A DNA stretch of 64,000 nucleotides from Cunninghamia lanceolata (lineage: Eukaryota > Streptophyta > Pinopsida > Cupressales > Cupressaceae), in assembly GCA_027924645.1 (NCBI GenBank), contig BSBN01001017.1, positions 3,994,501 to 4,058,500 on the forward strand, in the 5' to 3' direction. Below, piece by piece: positions 34,578 to 47,083 of this stretch. Below the pieces are notes generated by a model. That model worked only from the letters and a program-made list of their open reading frames with translations. It searched no databases and was not told the DNA's origin. The position numbers were made by a program, and so were the translations under genes. Every line of letters starts with the position of its first letter. The first letter of the stretch is position 1.

Positions 34578-37292
34578 TGGTGGTGTTCACCTGGGATTTG
34601 GGTTTTGATTCAAGTTTGTAGATTCCTATGTGTATTTCTTCAAACCCTTAGTGCCCTAGTTTAAATTGTTCCTCCATCTGCATGTAGTGTTTTACTGCCT
34701 TTTCCTGTTGCACTCATGAAAAATGTTAAGTCTTGTATATGCAAATGCAAGTTGCATGTAGGCAGGCTTGTGAAATCTTAATCGGCTTCCATAAAATGTT
34801 GAAAATTCTACACTTGTATGCATTTTCAATTGCATATCAGGTTCAAGGTGGAAGATACATTGAGGGAATATTCTATAGAAGATCATGTGTTTGTATATGC
34901 AGGAATGAATGTATGTCAATATACATCAGGTCTTATGCAATGAAAAATATACAAGGAGGCCCGATATACATCTGCTACAGTGTAAAGGTTCATCGCCAGC
35001 ACATACAATGAAAAATGTACAAGGGTGAATGTATCTCTAACATACAAGTCAACATGCAGGCGTTGAAAGATACAAGGAAAGTATGCATTCATCGAATATT
35101 CTGTCGTAGATTCCACAGTTGTATGAAGGGGTTTGTATATTTGTGTTTGTATATTTGACATACAAACAAATATACATTTGCTACAGTGCGGCAGAGGTGA
35201 TGCATGTGGTAGGGCCTGCGGGTATATGTAAGCAAGTTTGTATATTCGGCGTACAGGAGAGGCAGATACAAGGTTGAATGTATGTTTGACATACATTGGC
35301 GACATACAAGAGGGAATCTATATCACATATCCTAAAAGATTCCTTTCTTGTATGTTAGGGGATTTGTATGTTTGCATATACATGCTGATATACAAAAAGA
35401 GGACATTCCGGACCCGAGGGATAAATCAGATGAAGTTAATAATATTTTAGGTCCGCTACATGTATATTGGGCACTTGTATGTGCCGATATACATTGCGAA
35501 GGTAGAAAGGCTAGATACAAGCTGGATTTCAAAACAACTTCGAGTGCCTCATTAAAATTTGAAATCTGCCTTGTATGTATGAGGCGAATGTATATGCAGT
35601 TATGCATTCGAATATATGCAAAACGAGAGACATGCAATCCGGACGCGATGGAGGAATAAGGTGCAGTGAATGAGATTTGGCGTCCATGGGTTGTGTAAAG
35701 CGCTTGTATATGCTGATATACAAGCTGATGTGCAGTAAAAGGGATACAAGCTAGATTTGAACCGATTCTCAAATTGTTCTAATAAAATCTGAGGTCCGAC
35801 TTGTATATCAGGTGTTTGTATATGCTTTTCAGCATGCATATGCAAGGCGAAAAGGGCAAAATAAAGGTGCGAAAGGCCAGCGATAGAATCATGGGGTGCC
35901 CACGTGGCACAATTTCGTTGGCTGGTGGCTCTTCATACATATTTTGGGACCGTTGATCTTGGCGATGGGTTTTCAGATCAACGGTCGGGTTTTGAACCTT
36001 CGGCGATGGCTTTTTTCCTTGTGTCTACGGTCATTTTTTGAGAAGGAATTTTCCATGGGTGCGTTGTTACTATTTCCGGGAGGAACTACCGTTGGTTGAG
36101 CCATTTATGGCAGGATTGCAGACAGGCATGGGCCAGTGGTTGAACAGTCAAGTACCTAATTTGTGACGGGGAGTCTTCCAGCAGTGGCACAGGGCTCGAG
36201 CTCAACCATTCCTCGCCCTTCTCTTGCTTCTTCTTGTTTTGTCCCCGGCTGCATTTATTATTTTGAGTGCCATGTCTCACGATGCATTGTATCTGGCAGA
36301 TTTTTAATTAGCCTTGTAATTGATTTTGCTGAGTTCATGGTTTTGCTATAAAAAGCAAACTGTGTTACTCTTTTGTTGTTGTTAAAAACTGGACAAACTT
36401 CTGGCTCTGTGATACAATACAACTTAGTTGGTGGCCCTGTCCTGAAAGTTCTGTGAGTTTATGAGTCTCATGTTGTGTGTTTCATGCATAATTTAACTGG
36501 TTTCATGTTGTTTTATATGAGAAATGCACTGATTGCATGTGTTTAATCATTTGTCTCCAAGTTGTGGTTGTATTTTCTTTTGAGTCTAAATAACTAAGGG
36601 TTATTTATGATTTAGGAATATGGGTTTTCTGTATTGAATGTTTAATCTCCTACCTTTGTTCAAGGGACAAATTAAAAGTTTCAGATTAATCATTAAGAAA
36701 ATATGTTGCAACAGGGATTCCTTTAAGTATGAATGACTAAACACTCTGTTTTGGGAGATATTTGGAAGGCAGATATAATAAAATCCCCTTGATACCCAGT
36801 CTTTGATATATGTTTATGCTGACCATTCACATGTGTATGTCTACTGACTCCGAGCCCTGGATAGGCACCAATCTAGCCTTGCATTGAGGTTACACTCCAG
36901 GTCCTAGTTTTGCATCCAAATATAAATCAAACTCAAACTTCGTGAACAAACCCTTAGGACATTAGAAGTAGTTTTATGATCCAAAATCCTCTGTCTACAA
37001 CTAAACATAGGCCCAAAGCTAGCCCCATTGCACTTATCTCACAGTTTTGGTCTGCTTAATAGAGGATTTATCTACTTTGTGTCAACATCCCAGCGAATAC
37101 ATAGATGCATTTTATAGATGTTGAATAGGGAATACCCCCCTTGGTTCTGCAGAGCCTAAAGAAGAAGAGGAGATATTTATAGAGTCTATCTCCTATACTG
37201 TTGGCCCCTAGCCCGGGAATCCTGTTGATCAATGATGGCTATTTTGTAGGGATTACTGGGAATAAGCATCCAGTCTGGGAAAATAACCAACA
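34578..37292 (+). repeat. 3' LTR of the Tat-like element
   Basis: 2715 bp, same start and end as 25145-27863, and followed by TGTTG at 37293-37297. It carries the same U3 with dense TGTATAT/ATATACA words and the same TATA box. Open frames here mirror those of the 5' LTR. Confidence 0.93.
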
Positions 37293-37306
37293 TGTTGTAA
37301 CCTGGT

Positions 37307-37318
37307 GCTCTGATACCT
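37307..37318 (-). promoter_or_regulatory. chromovirus primer-binding site
   Basis: On the minus strand AGGTATCAGAGC, eleven of twelve bases of the initiator tRNA-Met site (first T changed to A), follows the 5' LTR end by one base. The Tat-like element inserted only about 10 bases beyond it. Confidence 0.85.
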
Positions 37319-37319
37319 A

Positions 37320-40107
37320 TGTAACGCCTACAGAAAAATTATTAAATCATTAAATAAGATCAAAGTTAGATTACTCACTTTATACAAAATGAATATTTCA
37401 AATATTTGAGCAGGTAATAAATTAGAATGCTTGGTATGCCAACAATTGTCCAAGAAATTTGGCTTAACATATGAGAAAAAAAAAAAAAACAATTGACAGA
37501 GATATTAATATTGTCTAAAACTTGATATCAAAAGAAATGTTGCTTGAAAATCAATATCACTGCTTCAACAACTTCATCGACAAAGATTCCTATAAGATCA
37601 AAGTAAGATTAGACACATAATTAATAATTTAAGTATTATGGAATTTTCTCTTAAGAAGGGATGATTCATATATTCTACTCAACTCCAAACTTATCTATCA
37701 GATCAGTTATTCCAAAATTCTTTTCTAACTAATTACTTATAAATATATATATATATATATACTCAATTTCAAACTGGTATACGTACATTACCATAGAATA
37801 TCATTACCTCTTTTGTTTACTAATGAAATCTAAGGTAAATCGATCCGTTAGCATTATGCTGCTAAGAATCTCTACACAGATATTTAGTATCATTTCCTTA
37901 ACTATATTAATATATGTCCAAAGGAATGGATAACTCAGAACGGACTACAACTTTGTAAATAAATATATATATAATTTCATTACTGACTGATAAATAAAAC
38001 AATTAAGATTCTGTAGTGAATCACCTATGTTAAGTTGACGTATTCCTACAGCTATGCCCTGGATTCAAGACTCAACTATGATTCTACAAAAGAAATAACT
38101 CATTAAAGCATCAATATATACATCCATACATATTTATACGATACTCAGAATTATAATATCAGATGTCTATACAGAATTTAAAGAACTTTCGTTATCACCA
38201 ACTATATTTAACACCTCCACTAAGAGTCATTAAGACTCGCTCAACGCCATCATTAAAAAAAAACATGCAATAAACATTGTAAGATTTCAATAACGGTTTT
38301 CAAAGGTAATCTATCTATGTAACAGACAACGATAAAAGGAGATGAGGGAGTCATGGCTCCACGACTCCCATGACTCAGTCGTGGGAAGCCGTGGTACCAC
38401 GGCTTCCATAACTCTTGAATACATTTGCTAAAAATATAATCTCTTATGCATTTTTCGATTACCCTAATTCAGAATAATGATTTCATTTTCATACAAATTT
38501 CAATCATGCATTTTTATATACAGAGAGAAATATACTATGTTATCATTACTTAATAACAAATGTAAGGAAATGATCATACAGTTTTATACTCACTGTTTAT
38601 TAATCAAGCGATACGACATAAGTCTAACATGAATACCTAATTCCATAAAATAAGAATTCGATACATTGTTTCTCAACCTTTTATATCGTCTCATATACAA
38701 ATTAATATGCAACAAATTTCGTAAAGAAGATTTCAGAGGACTGAAACAACAATAATCATAATGATCTTACCCAAATCATTCGTCATTCAAACTTTGAAAT
38801 AAAGAAAAATTTGTAAAAAAATATTACTTTGCACAATGACATAACTTTGTTCATTTCTTCATCAGATTCCCTAATTGAAAGAAATTCTTCAGCTCATCAA
38901 ATCAAATCTTCACAACACAAAAACCAGATTCAATCACTTGATTTACAACCACAAAGTTAATAACAAACCAAATTTGCTCTCCACCCAACCATAGGATTCG
39001 ACCAATCGAATCCACCCCCGAGCAATTAAAGAGAAACATTTTATTGATATTCAACATATTAAACAGAATACAATTCTATTTTCAAGAATCTAACTCACAA
39101 ATTTATCTCACTTTCTTTCACAATAAAATCAATAACTCCCATAAGCATCATTCTCCCATTAAACATTAACTCCCTTAATCAACAACTCCCAAAATCTCCC
39201 TTTAGCATCAACTCCCAGAAATAATAATTTCCCAATTCCCAGAAAACAATTTTCTCCCAAAACTCCATTAAACAATAATCTCCCAAAACACCATAAAACA
39301 ATAATCTCCCAAAACACCATAAAACAATAATCGCCCAAAACACCTTAAAACAACAATTTCCCAAAAACTCCCAAGAACATTCAACTCCCAAAACATATAT
39401 TATCATTTCACATATCATCAACTCCCAGCAATACTTTCCATCACAACACCAATTTTAGGCAACATAACAATTCTCATATAAGAATTCATCATTGTTGGCA
39501 AATTAAATATGCAAACAATAACAAATAGATTTCTTTCAAAATTCAGTTGTTACATTCATTTAAATCATAAAATCTATATAAAATAGAAATACAATTTATT
39601 TTTCTTACCTTCGCTGTCTAAGCTCGACTCAGCCCATAGAACCTTCACAAATCTATTTCCTTCCTCCTCCAGTAACTCACATCCATCAATTATTTCAAAA
39701 AAAAAAATAGTTATCAAAACCAATCTACAACTTTCTTTCTTATTTCTTTTTCCTTCCTCTCTCAATCACTCACCTTCCCTCTTTTTAATAAACCTTTTCC
39801 CAACTCTTTGTATTTCCTCTCTAAAATAAAAATAATTTAATCAAGAAAACTCTATTTCTCCTCATAACCCCTTTTCCATAAAGAAATAATAAAGCAAGTA
39901 ATTGTTTAAGCATTTGATAACTAAACTTATTATTTTCTTCATTATGTTCATAATTAAACATACATAAACATTTAATTCCCATAATCAAACATTAATAATA
40001 AAATAATAAGAGTAATATTCATGGTTCAATAGCCAACAAAATTATTATCTAACCACACACACCAAAAATATAATAAATATCTAAAACAATATTAGTTAGA
40101 CCCTACA
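37320..40107 (-). repeat. complete 5' LTR of the chromovirus
   Basis: 2788 bp; minus-strand start TGTAGGGTC at 40107 and end GCGTTACA at 37320. Contains four 26-bp AACAATAATCTCCCAAAACACC-type units (about 39271-39375), a perfect 24-bp palindrome at 38384-38407 and an (AT)n run near 37743-37761. Open frames such as 39179-39421 minus come from the 26-bp units and are not genes. Confidence 0.88.
38351..38407. repeat. nested hairpins inside the chromovirus LTR
   Basis: A perfect 24-bp palindrome at 38384-38407 (half-site GGAAGCCGTGGT) is preceded by CCACGAC and GTCGTGG (about 38359-38383), which form a 7-bp stem around TCCCATGACTCA. It is markedly GC-rich for the region. It lies in the part of the LTR missing from the truncated copy, so conservation cannot be checked here. 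Confidence 0.7.
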
Positions 40108-40721
40108 ACACCTGTCTTCTCACTTAACAAGAAGCTTTCAATTCTTGTGCACTCATCCTTCAAAGATGCTAATACATATTTCTTCCCATCCTTATCCAAC
40201 TCATATGTGTTGTCTTTGCTGTTATACTTTGTTGTCCTGCTATAATGCCACAACCTTCCAAACACAATGTGATATACATCCAAATGCATAATATCACAAA
40301 CTATTTCATCCTTATAATTGCCTATTTGAAACTCAACTTTGCATTGGTCACTTACGGTTACTTGGTTACTTGTTTGAAGCCAACTCACTGAGTAGGGCGT
40401 GGGGTGTTGTATTTTTTCAAACCCAATTTATCTACCATATATTTAGAAACAATATTATCCATGCAGTTATCTGAAATCACAACTTGACATCATTTACCTT
40501 TGGACTTGCAGGTAGTTCGAAATAACCTTTTCTTTGCCATCTTGCTTTCTTTCTTGGTTTCCATTTCTTTCTCTTGTAGCTTCTTTGCCACTCTGAACAA
40601 TGTATTTAATAATATTGATGCCCCTTGCCCATCTTTTTTCTTATTAAGAGTCATCTTTAAACATCAAATCTCACTAAACCACATTATCCAAAATGATAAA
40701 TCATTTCCCAAAGAGCTTCCG
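40108..40721 (-). pseudogene. gypsy protease fragment
   Basis: Minus-strand translation gives LFRTTCKSKGK, then CQVVISDNCMDNIVSKYMV, then VEFQIGNYKDEIVCDIMHLD and VFGRLWHYSRTTKYNSKDNT, the aspartic-protease-to-RT linker of Ty3/gypsy elements. The active-site DSG is changed to SDN. Several stops occur. The chromovirus LTR cuts it at 40107; the frame's last residues come from that LTR. Together with the primer-binding site and LTR to its right, it is the 5' end of a minus-strand gypsy element that has lost gag. Confidence 0.75.
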
Positions 40722-40733
40722 GCTCTGATACCA
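40722..40733 (-). promoter_or_regulatory. primer-binding site of the gypsy remnant
   Basis: TGGTATCAGAGC on the minus strand, exact match to the plant initiator tRNA-Met site, four bases from the proposed LTR end at 40738. Confidence 0.85.
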
Positions 40734-40737
40734 AAAA

Positions 40738-41948
40738 TGATGCAGAGGAAATGCAACTTCACAAACAATGGACTGTAAAGAACAATGAAAAGTGGTTTTC
40801 ACAATAGAAAACACAAGATTATCTGATCTTTCAATTGTGACAGCAAATAACACCCTACAAACTACTCTTCAAACCTATTTTCCTAAGCTCACACTCTCAA
40901 AAGGCATCAACATTCACTTGCTTTGATATTTTTTGGATCTTAGACACTTGTTCACACGCTACAGGCCTCCCTCCAACTCTACTTGATAGGATTTAACTCA
41001 AAACAATATATTTTCAACAAAACCCTCACAAAGACTAGGGTTTAAACAGTCCCATTGCTCAAGAATACACACCGTCTTCAATAAATCTCACAAAATAATG
41101 AATTACCACCCGCCCTTTGGATGAAACATACAAAAAGACCTCAAACAAATTACATTTGAACCTTAAGACATGCCATTATCATCCCATGCAAACATAGACC
41201 TGCAACTATGTCGTACAAGTCCGTACCAATCTATTCTTTATTTTTTTTTCAAGAAAATTGTCACAAATTTGTCAAAAAATGGGGTTTATCATGAAAATAT
41301 TGCTCCTCCACTTCTTGAAGCGTATATTATCATTCATTCAACATCCAAGAACTTACAAAAAGTAGTTACACTTGAGCATATGTCTTTTTTTTCATCGATG
41401 GCCCTAATGTCCATGTCATTAAACTTTACATTTATGCCTTTTTGTGCAACTTTCAAACATGACTTGTAACCAAAACAACCAAAAAAGACCTTACATGATT
41501 CCCATGGTCCTTTAAGACCTTATTAGACTCAGGAAAGCCAAAAAAAAGAGTTGAGAACAAACTCCAACCTTGTAGCAAGCCAAAAACCTCTAGAAATTCA
41601 AATTTACATTTTTGGCAGGAAATCTAATAATTTGAATTCTAGGCCTATTCAACCTATCTAAGCCATTGGATTATGATCCCAATGGCCCTTCTAAGACCTC
41701 TAAGACCTGAACTCACTCAACTAAGACTCCTATCATCAAAACAAAACATCATAAACACATGTTTGAGTGATGCTCCTACATCATAAAAATGTAAATTTGA
41801 ATTCTAGACCTATTCAACCTATCTAAACCATTGGATTATGATCCCAATGGCCCTCCTATGACCTCTAAGACCTGAACCCACTCAACTAAGACTCCTATCA
41901 TCAAAACAAAACTTCATAAACACATGTTTGAGTGATGCTTCTACATCA
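40738..41948 (-). repeat. LTR of the gypsy remnant with internal duplication
   Basis: On the minus strand it starts TGATGTAGAAGCATCACTC (41948) and ends CCTCTGCATCA (40738), giving TGATG/CATCA ends next to the primer-binding site. A segment of about 165 bp (roughly 41620-41783 and 41790-41948) is tandemly duplicated, and both copies end in the same TACATCA, so the true LTR start could be 41783. No partner 3' LTR lies in the window. Short frames within it, such as 41170-41469, have no motif. Confidence 0.6.
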
Positions 41949-44736
41949 CTACAAGTTTGTCAAGAGCAAAACAAACTATGTCAAGAGTTGTCAAAGTCCA
42001 TTAGTAGGTTTCAAGCACTATCATACAGTTTGGAGTAGTGTCAAATATTGTTAAGTCAGCATATCTTGCTTGAACAAGAACATACAGAGGATTGTGGCAA
42101 CCATTTGTAAGATTGTGTGAGGTCTGATCATCATTAGGGGTCCTGTATCAAGCCATAGCAATGAATGTAGAAAACCCTTGTCTAATGATAAACAGTTGGC
42201 ATGTTGTAATTAATACATTGATTGTGTAGGACTGGTAATTCCACTTAAACCATCAATATATTGTAGTAGTTAATATGTTAGTTGTTTAAGTCTTATCTTA
42301 AAATTTATTTTTGGTAAGGTAAGAGAAAGTTGAGAATATATTCTCTCTTATATGGGAGTCTCACTATGATTATAGTGGTTAACATATTAGTTGTTTAAGT
42401 TCGATATTAAAATTTTTGGTAAGAGAACATGGAATTGTTGAGATTATACTATATTTCAAATGATAGTCTCGTTTAAACAATCAATACTTATAGCGGTCAA
42501 CATATTAGTTGTTTCAATCTTAACTTTAAAAAAATTTCTGGTAAAGGAAGAGGAAGTTGCTGAGGTTATACTCTTTCTATCAAATATTATTTTTTCAAAT
42601 ACTCCAACAGTTATTTAGCCAGCTCTTCTTTCTTGGCATGTCTTTGTTGTTGTTTCATGGGAAAGGGATTTGATTCATTATTAAGGAAGTCATCAACCTT
42701 CCCTTTGCAAATAATAAACAATACAGTTTAAACCACAATCTAAACTTTTCAATGGATGTTTCAAAAACAATTTAAACAAAACAAGCAATACAGTTTAAAC
42801 CAAAAAAACTTTTTTTTTTTTGAGCAATTCACCATCTTTATTTCACACACTCTCGCATTAAACGATATTTGTGTTTAAATTGTATTGCTATTTGGTTTAA
42901 AATGTATGTTGTTTTGGTGTAAATTGTATTGCTCTTTAGCTTAAAGTGTTTAAACTGTATTGTTTCTATTTTTTTCACACTTTAATCTAAACAACAATAT
43001 AATTTAAACAATTTAAGCTAAAACACAATAAACGGAAACAACAATACAAAACAACAATATGGTCTAAACAATTTAAGCCAAAACAGTAAAAAGGAAAACA
43101 AAAATACAGTTTAAACAAGTGAAGCTACAAAACCTAAAACCAAAACAACAATACAATTTAAACTAAAACACCAAACATTTGAAACAAAAACATACATTGC
43201 AGTGATGTTGGAATATGGAACTTACATGAATATTGATAGTAGTGTGCAATTCGAAGCCTCCAGGAGTCTTCTGTATGGGATGTTGGAAACTTGAACTAGG
43301 AAATCAAGGGTTTATGTAGGAAAACTATGAAGGAAATGTTTGTGATCTGTGCACTCTCATTTGATTGGTTGAAATAGTTTTTATTGCACTTCCTTTGAAT
43401 GATTTGATGGATGTCTATAAATTTGAATTTGGTATTAAATATGAAAGGTGATTGATTTGGTCAAATGCTTGTTTGCTATGAATTTTTTGAATTTAATGTT
43501 CTTTTGACAAGTTGATTGGTGAGCCTTAAACCTTCGATTATGTGAAAGAAATGGCAAAGTTGATTGATTTGGTTGAATGCTTGTTTGGGTTAGATTTTAA
43601 TATATTTATGTCCTCTTGTTTTGACGGCTTGTTTGGTGACCCTTACACCTTTGGTTGTGGTCTTTTTTGCAGGTATTAAGTTGAAGGGACCAGTAGTTGG
43701 GCATTTATCATTCTATGGAGTGCGCTTGGGCTTTAATGGACTTTACTTGGGATCTCAACTTTTTTAAAATATGAAGCTTTTGTGGGACAGAAGTCCATAT
43801 GGGATGGGAAAGTTTATATTCTGATGATGTTTAAAAATGTTTATTTTAATCCAAAATGGAAGTCAAACTTGGTTGATCGCTAGTCTTTAACTTGGAAGAT
43901 ATGACTTTATAGTATTTAATAGAAACTTTTAACGTGACATTTTGGGTTATGTTGGATCCACTTGTGTACAAGTGCAAATCATGTCAATTGCATTTATGTT
44001 TTGGAAACCCTTGTAAATCATTTGTCTATGCCACCTAATATGAATAATAAAATACTAATGATAAAACAAATATGCGCCTGTGTACATTAATTGGTCCCTA
44101 TTTGTGCTAATTTTTTTAAAAAAATATTTAATAGATCATTTAAGGCCAACTTGTGGCCCCACATTGGTCAACTCCTATACCACGTATAGGAGCCCGACCC
44201 ACTATCGGTCCCTCTCCCCTAGATCAACGCTTCTCATATGTTCTCAAATTAGAAAAAAGAAATAATAAATTTTAATTTTTTTTAAAAAGTAAATCACAAT
44301 TTTGGGACCCCTCTCATTGTATTATATTTAACCAAAAATATATATTAGTTTAATTGTTATGGGTTGTAACAAAAATCTAAATTTATCTGATAGGCTTTTA
44401 TATGTGAGCATTATAGTGCTTGGAAAATTGTTTCACGCCGTATTAAAAAATCACGCCGGAAAATTTTTTAAACTCATCGATTGTTCTCATCATGTGAGAA
44501 ACAGTCTCATGTCGTTTAAATATCAACGTATTCCTTGAACCTCCTATGGGTGCAAGTGCTAGTTAAAGTTTAACCAAAAATATACATTAGTTTATCTCTT
44601 ATGGGTTATAACAAAAATCTAGATTAAAGTGATGAACAAAGGACTACTAACAAAAATCTCTGATAAGTTGTAATCCTATTTTTTACCTCCTGCTAACTTA
44701 CTATCTGAGATGAGTGTGATCGACCATGTTATTCCT
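41949..44736. repeat. AT-rich region with two families of local repeats
   Basis: At about 42190-42590 four imperfect units of roughly 110-120 bp recur, each with a variant of TTAACATATTAGTTGTTTAAGT and then GGTAAGAGA..GTTGAGATTATA. At 42710-43170 variants of AAACAATACAGTTTAAAC occur repeatedly in both orientations, forming a degenerate inverted repeat around the T-run at 42811. I see no gene in the remaining sequence to 44736. Confidence 0.5.
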
Positions 44737-45354
44737 TTAGTCACCACCAACCCCATAACCTGCTTCAGAAACTCCATGCCTCTCGATGCCTTCCTTCACC
44801 TTCTGGCCTCCACTGCCCACTAACCACACCATTATTCCTTGGGCAATAACATTCCATTCAACAATGGCATCCTTGTTCCATAAAGTGAAACTAAAATGAT
44901 ATTGTCTAGGCCACCAAGGAAATGGATGTTGATCAAAGTATCGCTCAATTTTTTTATCCATTCTTTAACTTCTCCAAGGTACAACATTACTTCAACAAAC
45001 ATTGATGAAATGTCTGTGTTAACCCTGTAGTGATGGTCTAAGACCATTAATTCCTCCCCTAATATCAACTAGACTACATAAAGGAGCAAGCCACTTTGCA
45101 TCTTAAATACCCTCTTCAGCCTTTTCTTGATTATGCCACCCAAGAAGGCCATTTGTTGCTAGCCGCCAACTAAATGCATAGGTGTATCCATTGCTTTGCT
45201 CAATGCAAATGAGGGTTTGATTTCTTTGAAGGATGGGCTTCTCAATATATGGGTGAAAGCATTCCTTACTATCATTATTCTCTCCACCATTTGGTTTCAG
45301 TTGTAACTCACAATCAAGAGATTTTCCAGCCTTGGCACAAGCTAAGTCTCTCAT
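44737..45354 (-). pseudogene. coding-like remnant, family not recognised
   Basis: Minus-strand translations look protein-like across several frames: MRDLACAKAGKSLDCELQLK onward from 45354, including AFSWRLATNGLLGWHN, and after stops and a frameshift YFDQHPFPWWPRQYHFSF and GVSEAGYGVGGD (44961-44737). The Trp/Pro/His-rich composition differs from neighbouring AT-rich noise. It lies directly downstream of a LINE RNase H remnant in the same orientation but matches no LINE domain. I cannot name it. Confidence 0.35.
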
Positions 45355-45447
45355 TTAACTGACAAGTAGAGCTTGCCATCCAAGAAATCTCTATAGATCT
45401 CTAAATAATGATTATTCTCATTAATGCTTGAGCAAGTAAATTTTTCC

Positions 45448-45960
45448 TTAGTCTATTGTCCTTTCAATCTTTGATGAGCTATTTATTTTGAGTTTTAGCT
45501 TTGGCCAAGGATTGGCCTTAGAATCTATAATGCTCTCTTTGATCGTGTCTATTGCACAATTAGCAAGGATATCATCTTCTTCATTGATCTCCCTGTAAAC
45601 ATGGTTGATGGTATGACTTTGTAGTGAATCCAAGAGAAACCAAACTTGTTGGAGGGAGTTATTGATTTTCTAATTTGGTGACTTTCTCTTTACTGCATTA
45701 ATGATTATCATTGAGCCGCCTTTGATTTTGACTTTTTTTGCAACTATAAACAATTCATATTTGTAGCTCGAGAATGAGAGTTTGAACTTCAACTTTGTTA
45801 TTGGTCCCCTCTTTTAAGTCTCTTTGAAGGCGCGCCAATCAGTTTACCTTCTTCATTTCTTATGATTCATCCTACTCCAAACGGTTCTAGATTTCTCCTT
45901 GACACTCTGTCAAAATTCATCTTAAACCAACCTGAAGGAGGAGGTTTCCATTGTGCTTCT
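45448..45960 (-). pseudogene. LINE RNase H remnant
   Basis: Minus strand from about 45960: PPPSGWFKMNFDRVSRRN, where FDGASRGNPG is usual, then GKLIGAPSKRLKRG, and finally HVYREINEEDDILANCAID, the C-terminal RNase H motif of plant L1-type LINE ORF2. Stops and frameshifts are frequent and the central part is unreadable. It is older than the two other LINE copies. Confidence 0.65.
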
Positions 45961-46194
45961 TGCTTGAGTTTTGAAGAGTCAACTCTTCCATCCCCATTAA
46001 TGGGGAGAAGAAATAGTAAAATATTAATTGTGATGTTTTAGTGATAAAATATCATATTCTCCTACAAAAACTTTTTATTTGTCAAAATATTAATTGGTTA
46101 ATTTAATATAGTGGTTTTTAAGGCATGGGGAAGCTCTATAGTAGTTTATATAGGTACATAAATTTTAATTTTTAATTAAGGATTATTAGGCCAA

Positions 46195-46306
46195 GAGCCC
46201 TTCTAAAAAAATATATGACAAAAAAAATATGACATGAGGGAGACTGGACCTCGTTACCTTCTTGCCTACAACAGGATTTTTTAGCCAATCGAGCCAGGGC
46301 CCCCAC
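46195..46306 (-). mobile_element. possible tRNA-derived SINE fragment
   Basis: On the minus strand GGGGGCCCTGGCTCGATTGGCT starts like a tRNA with an A-box (TGGCTCGATTGG), and GGTAACGAGGTCC lies about 35 bases later near the B-box position. A/T-rich runs follow. No target duplication was identified, so this is a weak call. Confidence 0.35.
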
Positions 46307-47083
46307 CCCATATAAAATAAAATATTATAAAATGTTCATAAATTTATTATCTTTTAACCCAACTTTTATGACAGTTTAATATATAAAATAAAATATTAAT
46401 TTTTAATTTAAATTTTTTTAAAAATTAATTTTTTATTTAATTTTTGATTTAGGAGAGAAATGAGGAAGTGGAGGCAATTTCTCTATGCCATTATTTTGGA
46501 GGTGGAAATGTATTTTGAACTTTTGGGGCCAACTCATTTGTTTTGCCATTTTACTATATGGCATAGTTTTGTAATTAATGTTGTCATTTTACATTCATGA
46601 CTTTTCACTTTAACTTTAATGGATCTTTTTATTTGTTTAATTTTTTACTAAATCATACTTTGCATAGCTTGGCACATGTTCAAATTTATTTATTTTACAA
46701 AAAGAGAGTTGAAGTTTAAAAAATAATGGGATAAATAAATTTATAAAAAATGACAATTCTGGTTAAGGAATTATACATGCCATAATATTGAGAGATATTA
46801 AATTATTATTGTTGTATCCATTTAATTAATGACTTTTTAATGTAACCTAACATTTTATTGCAGTTGCAAATTTATTTTATAAAAGGTATTCAATCACTCT
46901 TTTAAAGTAAAATTCATACTCTTTTGTTTTTCACGTCTTCTTTTGTCTTCTTTGTCATGTATTTTTACTTCTATTTTTTTGTTTTAATTTTTATTAAAGG
47001 GATAGTCAATCTTTTATATTTGATGGTAAAATTTATACTCTTTTGTCTTGTATTTTTACTTCTAATTTTTTTGTTTTAATTTT
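46307..47083. repeat. AT-rich tandem segment around the LINE insertion
   Basis: A unit of about 100 bp with CATACTCTTTTGT, TGTATTTTTACTTCTA, TGTTTTAATTTTTATT and AAGGGATAGTCAATC is repeated at about 46880-46995 and 46995-47090, and a third piece resumes at 50370 beyond the LINE. The LINE therefore landed in a pre-existing small tandem repeat. No gene seen. Confidence 0.55.

Larger units (their letters stand above)
25145..37292 (+). mobile_element. complete Tat/Ogre-like Ty3/gypsy retrotransposon
   Basis: 12,148 bp with LTRs 25145-27863 and 34578-37292 and target duplication TGTTG at 25140-25144 and 37293-37297. The primer-binding site matches the 3' end of tRNA-Arg, as in Tat/Ogre-type elements. 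Domain order read from sequence: gag, protease, a first RNase H, reverse transcriptase, a second degenerate RNase H, integrase. No chromodomain. The element interrupts the leader of a minus-strand chromovirus about 10 bases after that element's primer-binding site. By eye the first 360 bp of the LTRs differ by a few percent, mostly C/T and G/A. Fourteen in-frame stops and at least two frameshifts make it inactive. Confidence 0.95.
22013..40107 (-). mobile_element. deleted chromovirus (Ty3/gypsy), split by a Tat-like element
   Basis: Minus-strand order: complete 5' LTR (40107-37320), primer-binding site, short leader, [insertion 25145-37292], gag from 25080, zinc knuckle, start of protease, then directly the integrase-terminal chromodomain, purine tract (23514-23525) and a 3' LTR truncated at 22013. 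RT, RNase H and most of integrase are absent, so this is an internal-deletion derivative dependent on proteins from elsewhere. LTR ends are TGTAGGGTC and GCGTTACA on the minus strand. The outer target duplication cannot be tested because the 3' LTR end is missing. It landed in the protease fragment of another gypsy element (40108 onward). Confidence 0.85.
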
